DNA of 40,716 bases from Rhizobiales bacterium Ga0077524 (GCA_001464755.1 LNDR01000401.1:1-40716); one strand, 5' to 3'. Shown: positions 16,565 to 24,993, numbered from the stretch's first letter. The notes: generated by a model not told the origin, from the letters alone. Program-made: numbers and translations.

Positions 16565-17737
16565 ATGTTGACCCATTTCATCAAGCGAGCGGTTGGAGAC
16601 AGCGTGCAGGCTCGCGTCTCCGGCGCGTCGGGACATGTTCCTGGCCGGATCGCAGATGCTCACCTTGACGCGGCTGTCGACTGGCTTGTGCGCTCTATCG
16701 AGGCCTGCGACGGCAAGGCGTCCTCGAAGGGCTACCGCTTCATGAAGGGCTGGATGCCGCCCTATCCTGAGACCACCGGCTACATAATCCCGACGCTGAT
16801 CACCCTGGCCCGCGAGCGCCAAACCCCCGAGCTCGTTGCGACGGCCGAGACGATGGGCAGTTGGCTCGCCGGCATCCAGCGTCCAGACGGCGGTTATGCG
16901 GGCCGCGAGTACGGAGTCCAGAGCGAACCGGACGTCTTCGATACCGGGATGATCCTGCTCGGCTTCAACACCCTGATCCATCAAGGGCTCGGCGCGACGT
17001 TTTCCATGCCCGCACGACGGGCGGCCGAGTTTCTCGTCACATCCATGGACGAGAGCGGTTGCTTCGTTCGAAACATGAGCCACCAGATAGTGCACGCCTA
17101 CAACGTCCGTTCGGCCTGGGCCCTCATGGCCGCCGGCGAACTCCTCGGAGAGGCGGATTTCGTCGATCGCGCAGCGGACTGCGCACGCTGGACCATAGCG
17201 CAGCAGAACGAGCACGGCTTCTATCTCTCGAACAACTTCAAACCCGGCGGAAACGCCAATACGCACGGAACCGCCTACGTGATGCGAGGGCTGTTGCAGA
17301 TCCACTACCTGAGCGGCGACGAAGCGTGTCTCGCCTCCGTGCGACGCGCAGCCGACGAGGTCTGCCGGCTCGCCGAGCGTCACGGTCGCATTGCGGCCGA
17401 ACTCGGACCCCAGTGGCAGTACCTCTCGTCGCACATCTGTTTGACCGGCTATGCCCAGCTGGCCATCGTCCTCTATCGGCTGTTCGCGATCGGCGGCGAG
17501 ACCCGTTATCGCGCGACGGCAGACAGGCTGCTGAGCGAGGTGGCGCGTTACCAGGCTCTCGAAGAGGGCGCGCCCTGGCACGGTGGGATCTCCGGCTCAT
17601 TTCCCATCTACGGGCGGTATGCTCCGCTGCAGTACCCGAATTGGGCCACCAAATTCTTTATCGACGCCATTCTCGCCCAGCGCCACATCGAAGCCGGCCA
17701 TGCAACGTGGCCGGAACAGGATCGATACGGCGGGTAA
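16565..17737 (+). CDS. Alpha/alpha-toroid protein of unknown function (squalene-cyclase/prenyltransferase-like repeats)
   Basis: A 390-aa protein with no signal peptide or membrane helix. Repeats of about 50 residues can be seen, each an amphipathic helix pair ending in a Gln/Gly turn: 'SWLAGIQRPDGGYAG' (99-113), 'EFLVTSMDESGCFVRN' (155-170), 'ARWTIAQQNEHGFYLSN' (207-223), 'ADEVCRLAERHG' (263-274). This is the alpha/alpha toroid of terpene cyclases, prenyltransferases and several glycosidases. The cyclase DxDD motif is not seen. Next to a glycosyltransferase, a glycan-acting enzyme (lyase, hydrolase or epimerase) is plausible but unproven. The start has CAAGG just upstream of the ATG. It converges on the aldo/keto reductase. 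Confidence 0.75.
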   Translation: MLTHFIKRAVGDSVQARVSGASGHVPGRIADAHLDAAVDWLVRSIEACDGKASSKGYRFMKGWMPPYPETTGYIIPTLITLARERQTPELVATAETMGSWLAGIQRPDGGYAGREYGVQSEPDVFDTGMILLGFNTLIHQGLGATFSMPARRAAEFLVTSMDESGCFVRNMSHQIVHAYNVRSAWALMAAGELLGEADFVDRAADCARWTIAQQNEHGFYLSNNFKPGGNANTHGTAYVMRGLLQIHYLSGDEACLASVRRAADEVCRLAERHGRIAAELGPQWQYLSSHICLTGYAQLAIVLYRLFAIGGETRYRATADRLLSEVARYQALEEGAPWHGGISGSFPIYGRYAPLQYPNWATKFFIDAILAQRHIEAGHATWPEQDRYGG

Positions 17738-17776
17738 GGCCAGCTTGCCGACGCAGCACCCCGCGGTCCACGACAA

Positions 17777-18805
17777 TCACGCCGGAACAGGCGCTGACGG
17801 GTCGAGAAGGCCTTCGGCCTTGAGATCGCTCCACAAGGACGCCGGAACCTTGGCTGTCATGGCCGCAACGTTCCGGCGCACCTCCTCGGGCTGGACCGCT
17901 CCGAGCGCGAGCGAAGACACTGCGGGATGCCCGAGCGGGAAATGCATCGCCGCCGTCGCCAGCGGCACCCCATGGCTCTCGCAGACGCGCTCGATTTTCT
18001 GCACCTTGGCGATGATCTCGGGCGGGGCAGGCGTGTAGTTGTAGCGGGCGCCCGCCACCGGTCCCGTTGCCAGAATGCCCGAGTTGAAAACACCACCGAG
18101 CATCACCCCAATGTTCTTCTGCTCCGCGATTGGCAGCACCTCCTCGAGCGCCGGCTGCTCGAGCAGCGAGTAGCGGCCTGCCATAAGAATGCAATCGAAG
18201 TCGCCGTCGCGCAGATATCGCGCCATGTAGGCGGGGTCGTTGAGTCCGAGCCCGATTCCCTTGATGACTCCCTCGCTCCTGAGCTTCTCGAGCGCGCGAT
18301 AGGCGCCCTCCATGGCCTCGCGATAGCGCTTCGGCCCTTCCTCCTGGCCATGCGTCCAGGCATCCGCGTCGTGGATGAGCACCACGTCGACCGCGGGAAG
18401 CCCGAGCCGATGCAAGGACTGCTCGTGCGAGCGCATCGCCGCGTCGTAGCTGTAGTCGTTGGTCACGTTGAACTCGAGGCCGCCGACGAAACGGCTCGTC
18501 TTGACCCGCCCCTTGGGCGCCGGCGTCAGCAGTCGCCCGACCTTCGTCGAGACGACGTAGCTTCCCTTGGGCCGACGCCTGAGCGCCGTCCCGATCCGGT
18601 GCTCAGCGCTCCCTTGACCATAGAATGGCGCCGTGTCGAACAGCGACACACCCGCGGCGGCCGCGGTCTCCACGGTCTCGATTGCCACACGATCATCGAG
18701 CACCTCGTAGATGTCGCCAAGCGGCGCGCTGCCGAAGCCGAGCGCAGTCACCTCGAGCCCGGTCCGGCCGAGCTTGCGTTTGGGAAGACCCTTTGGACTG
18801 GTCAC
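17777..18805 (-). CDS. Aldo/keto reductase (D-threo-aldose 1-dehydrogenase / pyridoxal dehydrogenase-like)
   Basis: A 342-aa NAD(P)H-dependent TIM-barrel oxidoreductase. The catalytic tetrad is visible: Asp and Tyr in 'FDTAPFYGQGSAEHRIG' (about 56-72), Lys in 'VSTKVGR' and His in 'DVVLIHDAD'. The long insertion and 'GLEFNVTNDYSYDAAMRS' resemble the AKR group that oxidises L-fucose, D-threo-aldoses or pyridoxal. It starts at GTG 18805 with CTGGAGAG upstream. It stands alone, divergent from the patatin gene; a 10-bp palindrome CATGATCATG lies in the 114-nt gap between them. Confidence 0.88.
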   Translation of the reverse strand: MTSPKGLPKRKLGRTGLEVTALGFGSAPLGDIYEVLDDRVAIETVETAAAAGVSLFDTAPFYGQGSAEHRIGTALRRRPKGSYVVSTKVGRLLTPAPKGRVKTSRFVGGLEFNVTNDYSYDAAMRSHEQSLHRLGLPAVDVVLIHDADAWTHGQEEGPKRYREAMEGAYRALEKLRSEGVIKGIGLGLNDPAYMARYLRDGDFDCILMAGRYSLLEQPALEEVLPIAEQKNIGVMLGGVFNSGILATGPVAGARYNYTPAPPEIIAKVQKIERVCESHGVPLATAAMHFPLGHPAVSSLALGAVQPEEVRRNVAAMTAKVPASLWSDLKAEGLLDPSAPVPA

Positions 18806-18919
18806 GGATGCTCTCCAGGCATGATCATGATCGAGACGTTTTTACGAGGGTAGAATGCGGTGCGGGGCGTGCGCAACGGCGCATCCTTGTCACGCTGACG
18901 ATGTTTGGGGGAGGGATGC

Positions 18920-20191
18920 ATGACCGGAGCCGTCGACTACAACAGCCGCGACTGGCACCTCGACGCGAGGGCAGGCGAGGGCAAGCGCATCCTGTCGCTC
19001 GATGGCGGCGGAGTCCGTGGCCTGATCACCCTCGGCATCCTCCAGCGCATCGAGGAGACACTGGCGCCGCGCTACCCAGGCAAGCCGGAAGAGTTCCGGC
19101 TCTGCCACTACTTCGACCTGATCGCGGGGACGTCCACGGGGGCCATCATCGCCAGTGCGCTGGCATTGGGAATGTCAGTGGCGGAGGTCACGACGATCTA
19201 TACCTCGATGAGCTCGGAGATTTTCCGGCAGACGACGGAGGCCTGGTGGCGACGGATGGCCGGAATTCCCGGCGGCGTGTATGGCGAGGTCTATGATTCG
19301 GGAGTTCTGGCAAGCAAGCTCAAGAGCTACCTGGGCGACACGACACTCGGGTCTCCGAAACTGCGAACAGGCCTGTTGATCTGCTCGAAACGCATCGACA
19401 CCGCGTCTCCCTGGGTACTCACCAATTGCCCTCGCTCGCTCTACTGGGAAAGCCCGAAGCGGGAATGGCGGCCCAACAAGGACTACGAGCTGTGGCGCCT
19501 CATTCGCGCTTCATCGGCGGCACCGATGTACTTCGAGCCAGTCGAGGTCGTCATCGCGGAAAGGGACGATCTCTACGGCGAAGAGCTGGGAATATTCGTG
19601 GACGGCGCTGTAGCAGGCCTCAACAATCCGGGACTGCAGGCGTACCTGACTGCGACCCTGCCGCCGTATGGCCTTTGCTGGCCGTCGGGGAGGGACTATC
19701 TGTTCGAGGTGTCGGTTGGCACGGGCTGGTGGCGCAATCGCCAGGACCCAAAGCCCTTCATGAAGTCGGAGGCGTGGCGCAAAGCCATGACTTCGATGCT
19801 GGGGATGATTCAAGACACATCGCAGAACACCATCATGATGCTGCAGGCCATGAGCGAGCCGCGCAAGCCCTGGATGATCAACGGCGAGGTGACGAATCTG
19901 CGCGGTCACCTCAGTCACGGCGAGGAGTTGCTGTCGTTTCAACGCTATGACGCAAGCCTGGAGCGCGAGCACATCGAGCGACTTTTCGGCGCCGTACACG
20001 CCAGCCCCGAAACAATGACCAAACTTCGCGATATCGGAAGCAGCGACCCCGACATCCTGAAGCGGCTCTATGCGATCGGCTATGCCTCTGGTCGCACGAC
20101 GATCCCGGCGAATGACGGCATCGAGGCGGCGGATTTTCCCGCGATTTTCGACCCGCTAGGCTTCAATGGAGCGCGGTCCACCCACCGGTAA
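18920..20191 (+). CDS. Patatin-like phospholipase (soluble, CapV-like layout)
   Basis: A 423-aa cytosolic patatin with a Ser-Asp dyad: oxyanion loop D-G-G-G-V-R-G (28-34), nucleophile elbow G-T-S-T-G (S72) and D-G-A (D228). The N-terminus 'KRILSLDGGGVRGLITLGILQRIE' (over residues 22-45) is like the long-form patatins that include plant patatin and the CBASS effector CapV. No cyclic-oligonucleotide synthase, E1/E2 or JAB gene is adjacent, so a defence role has no support from context. No signal peptide is present. ATG 18920 follows GGGGGAGGG; an upstream in-frame TTG at 18905 is less likely. An imperfect terminator-like hairpin overlaps its stop. Confidence 0.87.
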   Translation: MTGAVDYNSRDWHLDARAGEGKRILSLDGGGVRGLITLGILQRIEETLAPRYPGKPEEFRLCHYFDLIAGTSTGAIIASALALGMSVAEVTTIYTSMSSEIFRQTTEAWWRRMAGIPGGVYGEVYDSGVLASKLKSYLGDTTLGSPKLRTGLLICSKRIDTASPWVLTNCPRSLYWESPKREWRPNKDYELWRLIRASSAAPMYFEPVEVVIAERDDLYGEELGIFVDGAVAGLNNPGLQAYLTATLPPYGLCWPSGRDYLFEVSVGTGWWRNRQDPKPFMKSEAWRKAMTSMLGMIQDTSQNTIMMLQAMSEPRKPWMINGEVTNLRGHLSHGEELLSFQRYDASLEREHIERLFGAVHASPETMTKLRDIGSSDPDILKRLYAIGYASGRTTIPANDGIEAADFPAIFDPLGFNGARSTHR

Positions 20192-20205
20192 ATGGAAGTG
20201 GGTGG
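20178..20205. terminator. Possible bidirectional hairpin between the patatin and msrA
   Basis: CCACCCAC (20178-20185) pairs with GTGGGTGG (20198-20205) across the patatin stop codon, in the short convergent gap. No T-tract follows on either strand, so termination is uncertain. Confidence 0.3.
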
Positions 20206-20230
20206 AATTCGGAGCGGGCCGGATGTCCCG

Positions 20231-20899
20231 TCAATGGCCTGCCTTCTTGCCCCAAAGCGCTTCGAGCTTCTGGTCCCGTCCGCAGCCGTAGCGATAAAAT
20301 TTATAGCGAACCGGGTTCGTCACATGGAAGTTCTGGTGGGAGTCCTCGGCAGCCGTAAAGGTGCCCGCGTCTCTGATCGTCGTTGCGACCGGCTGCTTCA
20401 GTGGGCCCGACTTCTCGACCTCCGCCTTGGAGGCTTCAGCGATTTTCTTCTGTTCGGTTGAATGCGCGAAGATGGCCGTCGTGTAGCTTTCGCCACGGTC
20501 GCAGAATTGCCCGCCGGCATCGTAAGGGTCGATCGTCTTCCAGAAATGGTCGACCAGACTCTTGTACGTTACCTTGGTCGGATCGAACGTGATGCTAACA
20601 ACCTCGATGTGCCCGGTCCCGCCAGATGTCACTTGCTTGTAGGTCGGGTTGGGCGTCGAGCCGCCCATGAAGCCGGACACGGTGGAGACGACACCCTCCA
20701 CCTTGTCGAAATCGAATTCGACACACCAGAAGCAGCCGCCAGCAAACGTAGCCACCTCGGTCTTGGCGGGACGTTGAGCCGGAGCTTTACCGCTGTCCTC
20801 GCGGGCTGGTGCTTGCGCATGCACGGCCCCACGGCCGGCAATAAGCACCATTGCAATCGCAGCGATCAATCCGATCGCCACGGGTATAGAGCGGTTCAT
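20231..20899 (-). CDS. msrA: Exported peptide-methionine (S)-S-oxide reductase MsrA
   Basis: A 222-aa MsrA that reduces the S-epimer of methionine sulfoxide. The catalytic motif G-C-F-W-C is at 55-59 (C56 nucleophile), followed by 'GFMGGSTPNPTYKQV' and 'HIEVVSITFDP', and a C-terminal 'YKFYRYGCGRD' that supplies a resolving Cys. The first 28 residues form a signal peptide or anchor (hydrophobic 'IPVAIGLIAAIAMVLIAG'), so it should act in the periplasm, unlike most cytosolic MsrA. ATG 20899 has GGAGG. It is the second gene after msrB, 26 nt downstream. Confidence 0.92.
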   Translation of the reverse strand: MNRSIPVAIGLIAAIAMVLIAGRGAVHAQAPAREDSGKAPAQRPAKTEVATFAGGCFWCVEFDFDKVEGVVSTVSGFMGGSTPNPTYKQVTSGGTGHIEVVSITFDPTKVTYKSLVDHFWKTIDPYDAGGQFCDRGESYTTAIFAHSTEQKKIAEASKAEVEKSGPLKQPVATTIRDAGTFTAAEDSHQNFHVTNPVRYKFYRYGCGRDQKLEALWGKKAGH

Positions 20900-20925
20900 G
20901 GCAAGGCCTCCAGGCAAGGTTCAGC

Positions 20926-21456
20926 TCAGGACTTGCTGTCGCTCTTGTCCGGCGCCGCCGAAGGGCCGCCCGTCTTCGACACGAACGTCATGGCGACACC
21001 GTTCATGCAGTAGCGCTGCCCGGTCGGCGGCGGCCCGTCCGGGAAGACATGCCCAAGATGCCCGCCGCAGGTCGCACAATGCACCTCGGTGCGCGTCATG
21101 AAGAAGCTGCGGTCGGTTGTCGTACCGACGGCCTTCTCGACCGGCTTGAAGAAGCTCGGCCAGCCGGTCCGGCTATCGAACTTCGTGTCGGAGGTGAAGA
21201 GCAGGCTGTTGCAGCCGGCGCAGTGGTACTCGCCTTCTGCGTACGTCTTGTCGAGCGGGCTGGTGAAGGCACGTTCCGTGCCGTGCTGGCGCAGAACGTA
21301 GTACTGCTCCTTGGTGAGGGAGCTCTTCCATTCCTCGTCGGACTTCTGCACTGGGAACACTCCTTTCGGCGCATCACTCGCCGCAACCCGCTGCGGAAGC
21401 AGGGCGGCAGCGACAGTTGTCACGGTAGCAACGCTGAAGGTGCGTCTCGACACCAT
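20926..21456 (-). CDS. msrB: Tat-exported peptide-methionine (R)-S-oxide reductase MsrB
   Basis: A 176-aa MsrB that reduces the R-epimer. Two zinc Cys pairs (C79-x-x-C82 and C127-x-x-C130), 'RTGWPSFF' (96-103), 'GHLGHVFPDGPPPTG' and the catalytic Cys in 'RYCMNG' (C150) are present. The N-terminus 'SRRTFSVAT' plus a hydrophobic segment is a twin-arginine signal, consistent with export after zinc loading. ATG 21456 has GAGGAG about 10 nt upstream; the in-frame ATG at 21483 would put nine residues before the signal. With msrA it makes a periplasmic repair pair that covers both epimers. Confidence 0.92.
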   Translation of the reverse strand: MVSRRTFSVATVTTVAAALLPQRVAASDAPKGVFPVQKSDEEWKSSLTKEQYYVLRQHGTERAFTSPLDKTYAEGEYHCAGCNSLLFTSDTKFDSRTGWPSFFKPVEKAVGTTTDRSFFMTRTEVHCATCGGHLGHVFPDGPPPTGQRYCMNGVAMTFVSKTGGPSAAPDKSDSKS

Positions 21457-21602
21457 GTCCGGCTCGCTCCTCGAGTATGGCATTTAGTCCCGCCGGGTGA
21501 CTTGAAGCAAGATTGGCCGGGGGGATTCAGTTTTCAGACGGATGCTCCGAGATACTGCACGGCGGGCGTTCCGCCTAATCACGTCCGCTCACGAGTGCTC
21601 GA

Positions 21603-23483
21603 TCATCGTCGCGCGGGCACGATCGCGGCACTCGCCTGGAACCGGGTCAGGGCTGAATGCCCGTCCTCGCGCAAGCGATCGACCTCGGTGAGCCCCCAAC
21701 TGTGGGCACGAGTCATCAACTCGCCGTGCCGTCCCCAATCGAGAATGCTCATGCCGGCAGGCAGCGGCGGCACCATCAACAGATCGCTGGGTTGCAGGTG
21801 GCGCTCGAACTCGTTGCGGTTAGCAAGCAGGCTGCGCATGAGAACGGCACCGAGGCTCGGCGCATCAGGCAGGGGTCGGCTCGAGAACGGAAAAAGCATC
21901 CGCCGCGCCAGTGCGCCGCGTGAGGGCAGTGAGCGATAGTCGACGGCAAACCGCTCGAGCTGAGGGACCTCGAAGGCGACCACAATGTTCGGCCCGGCCT
22001 TGATCTCGCGCATCGAGCGCACCGGCACATTGTCGACCAAGGCGCCGTCGACGAGCATCTCTCCCTCTCGGGTGTAGAAAGGCGGCAGCAGCGCCGGGAT
22101 CGACCCTGAGGCGCGCACCGCCTCCCAGAGACTGCCCCGGCGATGACAGGTGAGGCCGTGGCGCGACAGGTTGGTCGAGATTGCAAAGAACGGCAGCCAG
22201 AGATCCTCGATCTCGACGCCGCCGTAACACTCCTCGAGCAACCGGTCGAACCGCGTGTGATCGAGGATAGAATACCGCGGCCAAGTATAGCGCCGGAGCG
22301 CACGCTGCCTGACGAATATGTCGTCGATTACGCGGTCGATCTCGTCGGGCGTCTGGCCCATCGCGAAGCCTGCCGCCATCGCGCTGCCACCGCTTGTCCC
22401 GCCCATGATGTCGAAAGAAACCCCCTTCTCGACGAGCGCCTTGTATAGGCCGACGTGGGCTGCACAGAAGGCACCACCCCCACACGTTACAAGTCCGAGT
22501 GCGCGTCCCGTGACGAAGCGGGCGACCCTATCGACGTCCGCCCGCTCGCCCAGCGCCGCATGGTGATGCATTCCGACGTTGCGCCCAGCCAGCCAGTGTC
22601 GCGTCCCTTGCGGCCCGCGCCGCCGCGGATGCAGAAGCACCAGCCGCTGCGCGCCCGGAGCCACGAGCTTGCTTGCAAACTGCTCGAGGACGTTCTCGGC
22701 GACAAGCGACGCCGCGTCCCGGCTGACCAGCCCGACCCGCAGAACCAGGTCTGCCTGGCGCATCGCCTTCTCGGACCATGCGGTCAGCAGCGGATCGGCA
22801 ACGTAGATGACCGTGTCGTGGGCGCCTTCCAGCGCGTTCAAGGCCTCCGTTGCCCCCCCGCTGGCGAGGTCCCGCTCCCCGGTCACATCGCGGACGTTGG
22901 AGCTATCGACCAACCTCGTCCTTCCGAGGCGGCCGAATGCGGCAACCAGATCGGTGACGAAAGCCGCTGGCACCGGCTCGACTCCGGCCCGGACCACGGC
23001 AATTGTCCGTGGCACGCTGTCGATCTGCTGCGCACGCCCCGCCGTCTGGTCAGCCAGCCGCCGGGCCAGCGCGGCGGTGAGCGCGCCCCAGATGCGCGGA
23101 ATCCTGGCACACAGACGATCGAAGTGGCTCCGCTCGAGACGGACGACCAAGCTATCCCGAACCGCCGTAACCGTGGCCGTCCGCAAGCCTCCCGCCAGAA
23201 ACGCGATCTCACCGACAGGCGAGCCCGGCCCAATCTCGGCAACCGGCTCCGACCGGCCGGCAATGCGCACGTCGAAACGCCCGGAAACCACGATGTAGAG
23301 TGCATCGGCCTCCTCGCCCTGCCGGACGAGGATGTCGCCACGCATCAGCGGCATCGGCTCGAGCTCGGCCTCCAAGGCAGCCCGCTCCTCGTCCGTGAGG
23401 TCGGCGAGGAGGCCGATGCGGGCAAATCCGGTTGACAGCACGCGTTGCGACATCGGCGATCCGAAGAGCCTCGTTTCCGCCAT
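21603..23483 (-). CDS. Cyclic-nucleotide-binding domain fused to patatin-like phospholipase
   Basis: A 626-aa protein with the architecture of eukaryotic neuropathy target esterase but without membrane helices. Residues about 20-140 are a cNMP-binding domain with the phosphate cassette 'GEIAFLAGGLRTATV' (G91, E92, R101 kept). A Rossmann-like middle region (about 155-320) is followed by the patatin domain: oxyanion 'CGGGAFCAAH', nucleophile G-T-S-G-G-S (S364) and D-G-A (D479). It is likely a cytoplasmic or peripheral lysophospholipase possibly gated by cAMP. The start ATG 23483 lacks a clear ribosome site; 23453 is an alternative. It is separate from msrBA by 146 nt, same strand. Confidence 0.88.
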   Translation of the reverse strand: MAETRLFGSPMSQRVLSTGFARIGLLADLTDEERAALEAELEPMPLMRGDILVRQGEEADALYIVVSGRFDVRIAGRSEPVAEIGPGSPVGEIAFLAGGLRTATVTAVRDSLVVRLERSHFDRLCARIPRIWGALTAALARRLADQTAGRAQQIDSVPRTIAVVRAGVEPVPAAFVTDLVAAFGRLGRTRLVDSSNVRDVTGERDLASGGATEALNALEGAHDTVIYVADPLLTAWSEKAMRQADLVLRVGLVSRDAASLVAENVLEQFASKLVAPGAQRLVLLHPRRRGPQGTRHWLAGRNVGMHHHAALGERADVDRVARFVTGRALGLVTCGGGAFCAAHVGLYKALVEKGVSFDIMGGTSGGSAMAAGFAMGQTPDEIDRVIDDIFVRQRALRRYTWPRYSILDHTRFDRLLEECYGGVEIEDLWLPFFAISTNLSRHGLTCHRRGSLWEAVRASGSIPALLPPFYTREGEMLVDGALVDNVPVRSMREIKAGPNIVVAFEVPQLERFAVDYRSLPSRGALARRMLFPFSSRPLPDAPSLGAVLMRSLLANRNEFERHLQPSDLLMVPPLPAGMSILDWGRHGELMTRAHSWGLTEVDRLREDGHSALTRFQASAAIVPARR

Positions 23484-23727
23484 GCCCAAAGGAGGACAGA
23501 GCCACTACCGCATAGAAGCAGCGACCGCGATCGCGCGCGAGACCATTCGCGATCTGTTGTTAGTGAGCGTCGGACCTCCGCGAGCGACGGTCGGAGCCAC
23601 GATGCTGTTAATCCTCCGGCGGATCAACTTCGAAGGCTTGAGCCAGAGCCCCGCGAGCGGCGCGTTTTGAGTTGCACGCGAGCGCAACAGAGCACTGGGG
23701 GTATCTCAGAACTCGGCAGAGCAACCT

Positions 23728-24705
23728 TCACCAACTGCTGCGGTTACGTGCAATCCTGGAATTGATGTACTCGGCCAGACGCACGCCATCGACGTCACCG
23801 CGCTCGACAGCAGATCGAACGGCGCAATCCGGCTCGGTCCTGTGCTGGCAGTTACTGAACCGGCATTGCAATGCCAATTGTTCGATGTCATCGAAACCAT
23901 TCACGTCGGCCTCGGCCGCATTCCAAAGCTCGAGCCCTCGAAGCCCTGGCGTGTCGACAACGGCGCCCCCTTGCGTTCGGACGAGCAATTGCCGATGAGT
24001 CGTCGTGTGGCGACCGCGGCCATCATAGCCACGAACCTCCTGAGTTGCTTGCGCGTTGCGGCCGAGCAACTGGTTCGTCAACGTCGATTTGCCGACGCCG
24101 GAGGAGCCAAGAAGGGCGACCGTGCGGTTTCCTGTCAAATATTGCTCGAGAACGTCGATGGTTTCCCGAGCACGTGCGCTGATCACATGAACGGGTACGT
24201 CAGACGCAATTCCTTCGATCTGACCAGTCGCGCCGACGACATCATTCTTCAGATCCGATTTGTTGACCACGATCACGGGCGTGGCGCCACTTTGCTGAAC
24301 CAAGGCAAGATATCGCTTCATGCGCTGCAGATTGAAGTCGCCGCCTAGCGCGGTGACGATGAGCACGACATCAATATTCGCCGCCAGGAGCTGAGGGTCG
24401 GACGTCCCTGATGCTTTGCGAATCAATGCGCTCGTTCGCGGCAAGACGACTTCGATCGTCGACGGGCTGTCACCCTGGGACAGGTTCAACGCCACGAAGT
24501 CTCCGACACCCGGCAAGTCCGATCGCAGCGCTACCGTGTTGCGCAGGCGCCCGGTCGTGCCTGCCGAAACCTCTGCGGCTTCGGTTGCCACCCGATAATG
24601 GCTCCGGTGCTCACCGACAACGCGCGCAGGCACGAGACCATTGGCGGCGACCAATTCAAACTTCGCTTGCCATTGACCATTCCAGCCTAACGCCTCGAGA
24701 GACAT
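23728..24705 (-). CDS. rsgA: Ribosome small-subunit-dependent GTPase RsgA, short at the C-terminus
   Basis: A 325-aa circularly permuted GTPase that checks late 30S maturation. An N-terminal OB-like domain (to about 100) precedes G4 'NKSD' (148-151), G1 'GSSGVGKST' (200-208) and G3 'DTPG' (251-254), then the zinc knuckle C281-x4-C286-x-H288-x5-C294. After 'RLAEYI' the usual helical, basic tail of this sub-group is replaced by a short unrelated end and a stop. The next codons in that frame show no family likeness, so it is probably a 3' truncation that keeps all catalytic parts. Codon use looks less GC-biased than that of the neighbours, which may suggest acquisition. Monocistronic. Confidence 0.85.
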   Translation of the reverse strand: MSLEALGWNGQWQAKFELVAANGLVPARVVGEHRSHYRVATEAAEVSAGTTGRLRNTVALRSDLPGVGDFVALNLSQGDSPSTIEVVLPRTSALIRKASGTSDPQLLAANIDVVLIVTALGGDFNLQRMKRYLALVQQSGATPVIVVNKSDLKNDVVGATGQIEGIASDVPVHVISARARETIDVLEQYLTGNRTVALLGSSGVGKSTLTNQLLGRNAQATQEVRGYDGRGRHTTTHRQLLVRTQGGAVVDTPGLRGLELWNAAEADVNGFDDIEQLALQCRFSNCQHRTEPDCAVRSAVERGDVDGVRLAEYINSRIARNRSSW

Positions 24706-24901
24706 CCTGACCTACTCCACACAGGGCGCGACCGGACTGCTCGGGACCACAATGCGCAATGCCTCGTCGCAGATCCCTCACCTACCGAGGGACATTGTCC
24801 GGCAACCAAGTACGTCTGCCGCTCAGGATCGAGCACAACGGTTGGAATCGTTCCGTGCTTGATCGCACAAACCGCGCGTAGGCTCCCGCCTCGGACACTT
24901 G

Positions 24902-24915
24902 CCAATCATGATTGG
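24902..24915. promoter_or_regulatory. 14-bp perfect palindrome CCAATCATGATTGG
   Basis: The sequence is its own reverse complement and lies about 200 nt upstream of rsgA and just beyond the cold-shock terminator. It could be a binding site for a dimeric regulator; no bound factor can be named. Confidence 0.35.
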
Positions 24916-24960
24916 TTCCAGCCCAGCATACTTGGCCTAGGATCCGAGATGAAGCTGCGC

Positions 24961-24993
24961 AAATGAAAATGGCCGCCTTTCGAGGGCGGCCAT
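24961..24993 (-). terminator. Rho-independent terminator of the cold-shock gene
   Basis: A perfect 9-bp stem (24969-24977 with 24985-24993, ATGGCCGCC/GGCGGCCAT) with a 7-nt loop is followed on the minus strand by TTTTCATTT. It lies 33 nt after the csp stop. Confidence 0.85.

Noticed and set aside
18920-20191. Complete CBASS defence operon around the patatin
   Set aside because: No cyclase, E1/E2, JAB or HORMA/TRIP13 genes lie within the window; only the effector-like protein is present.
23482-23670. Small plus-strand ORF (63 codons) between the cNMP-patatin and rsgA genes
   Set aside because: No ribosome site and no recognisable features; the 238-nt gap 23490-23727 shows nothing else.
24687-24905. 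Minus-strand frame of about 72 codons upstream of rsgA
   Set aside because: Starts at TTG, overlaps the rsgA start region and lacks family likeness or a ribosome site.
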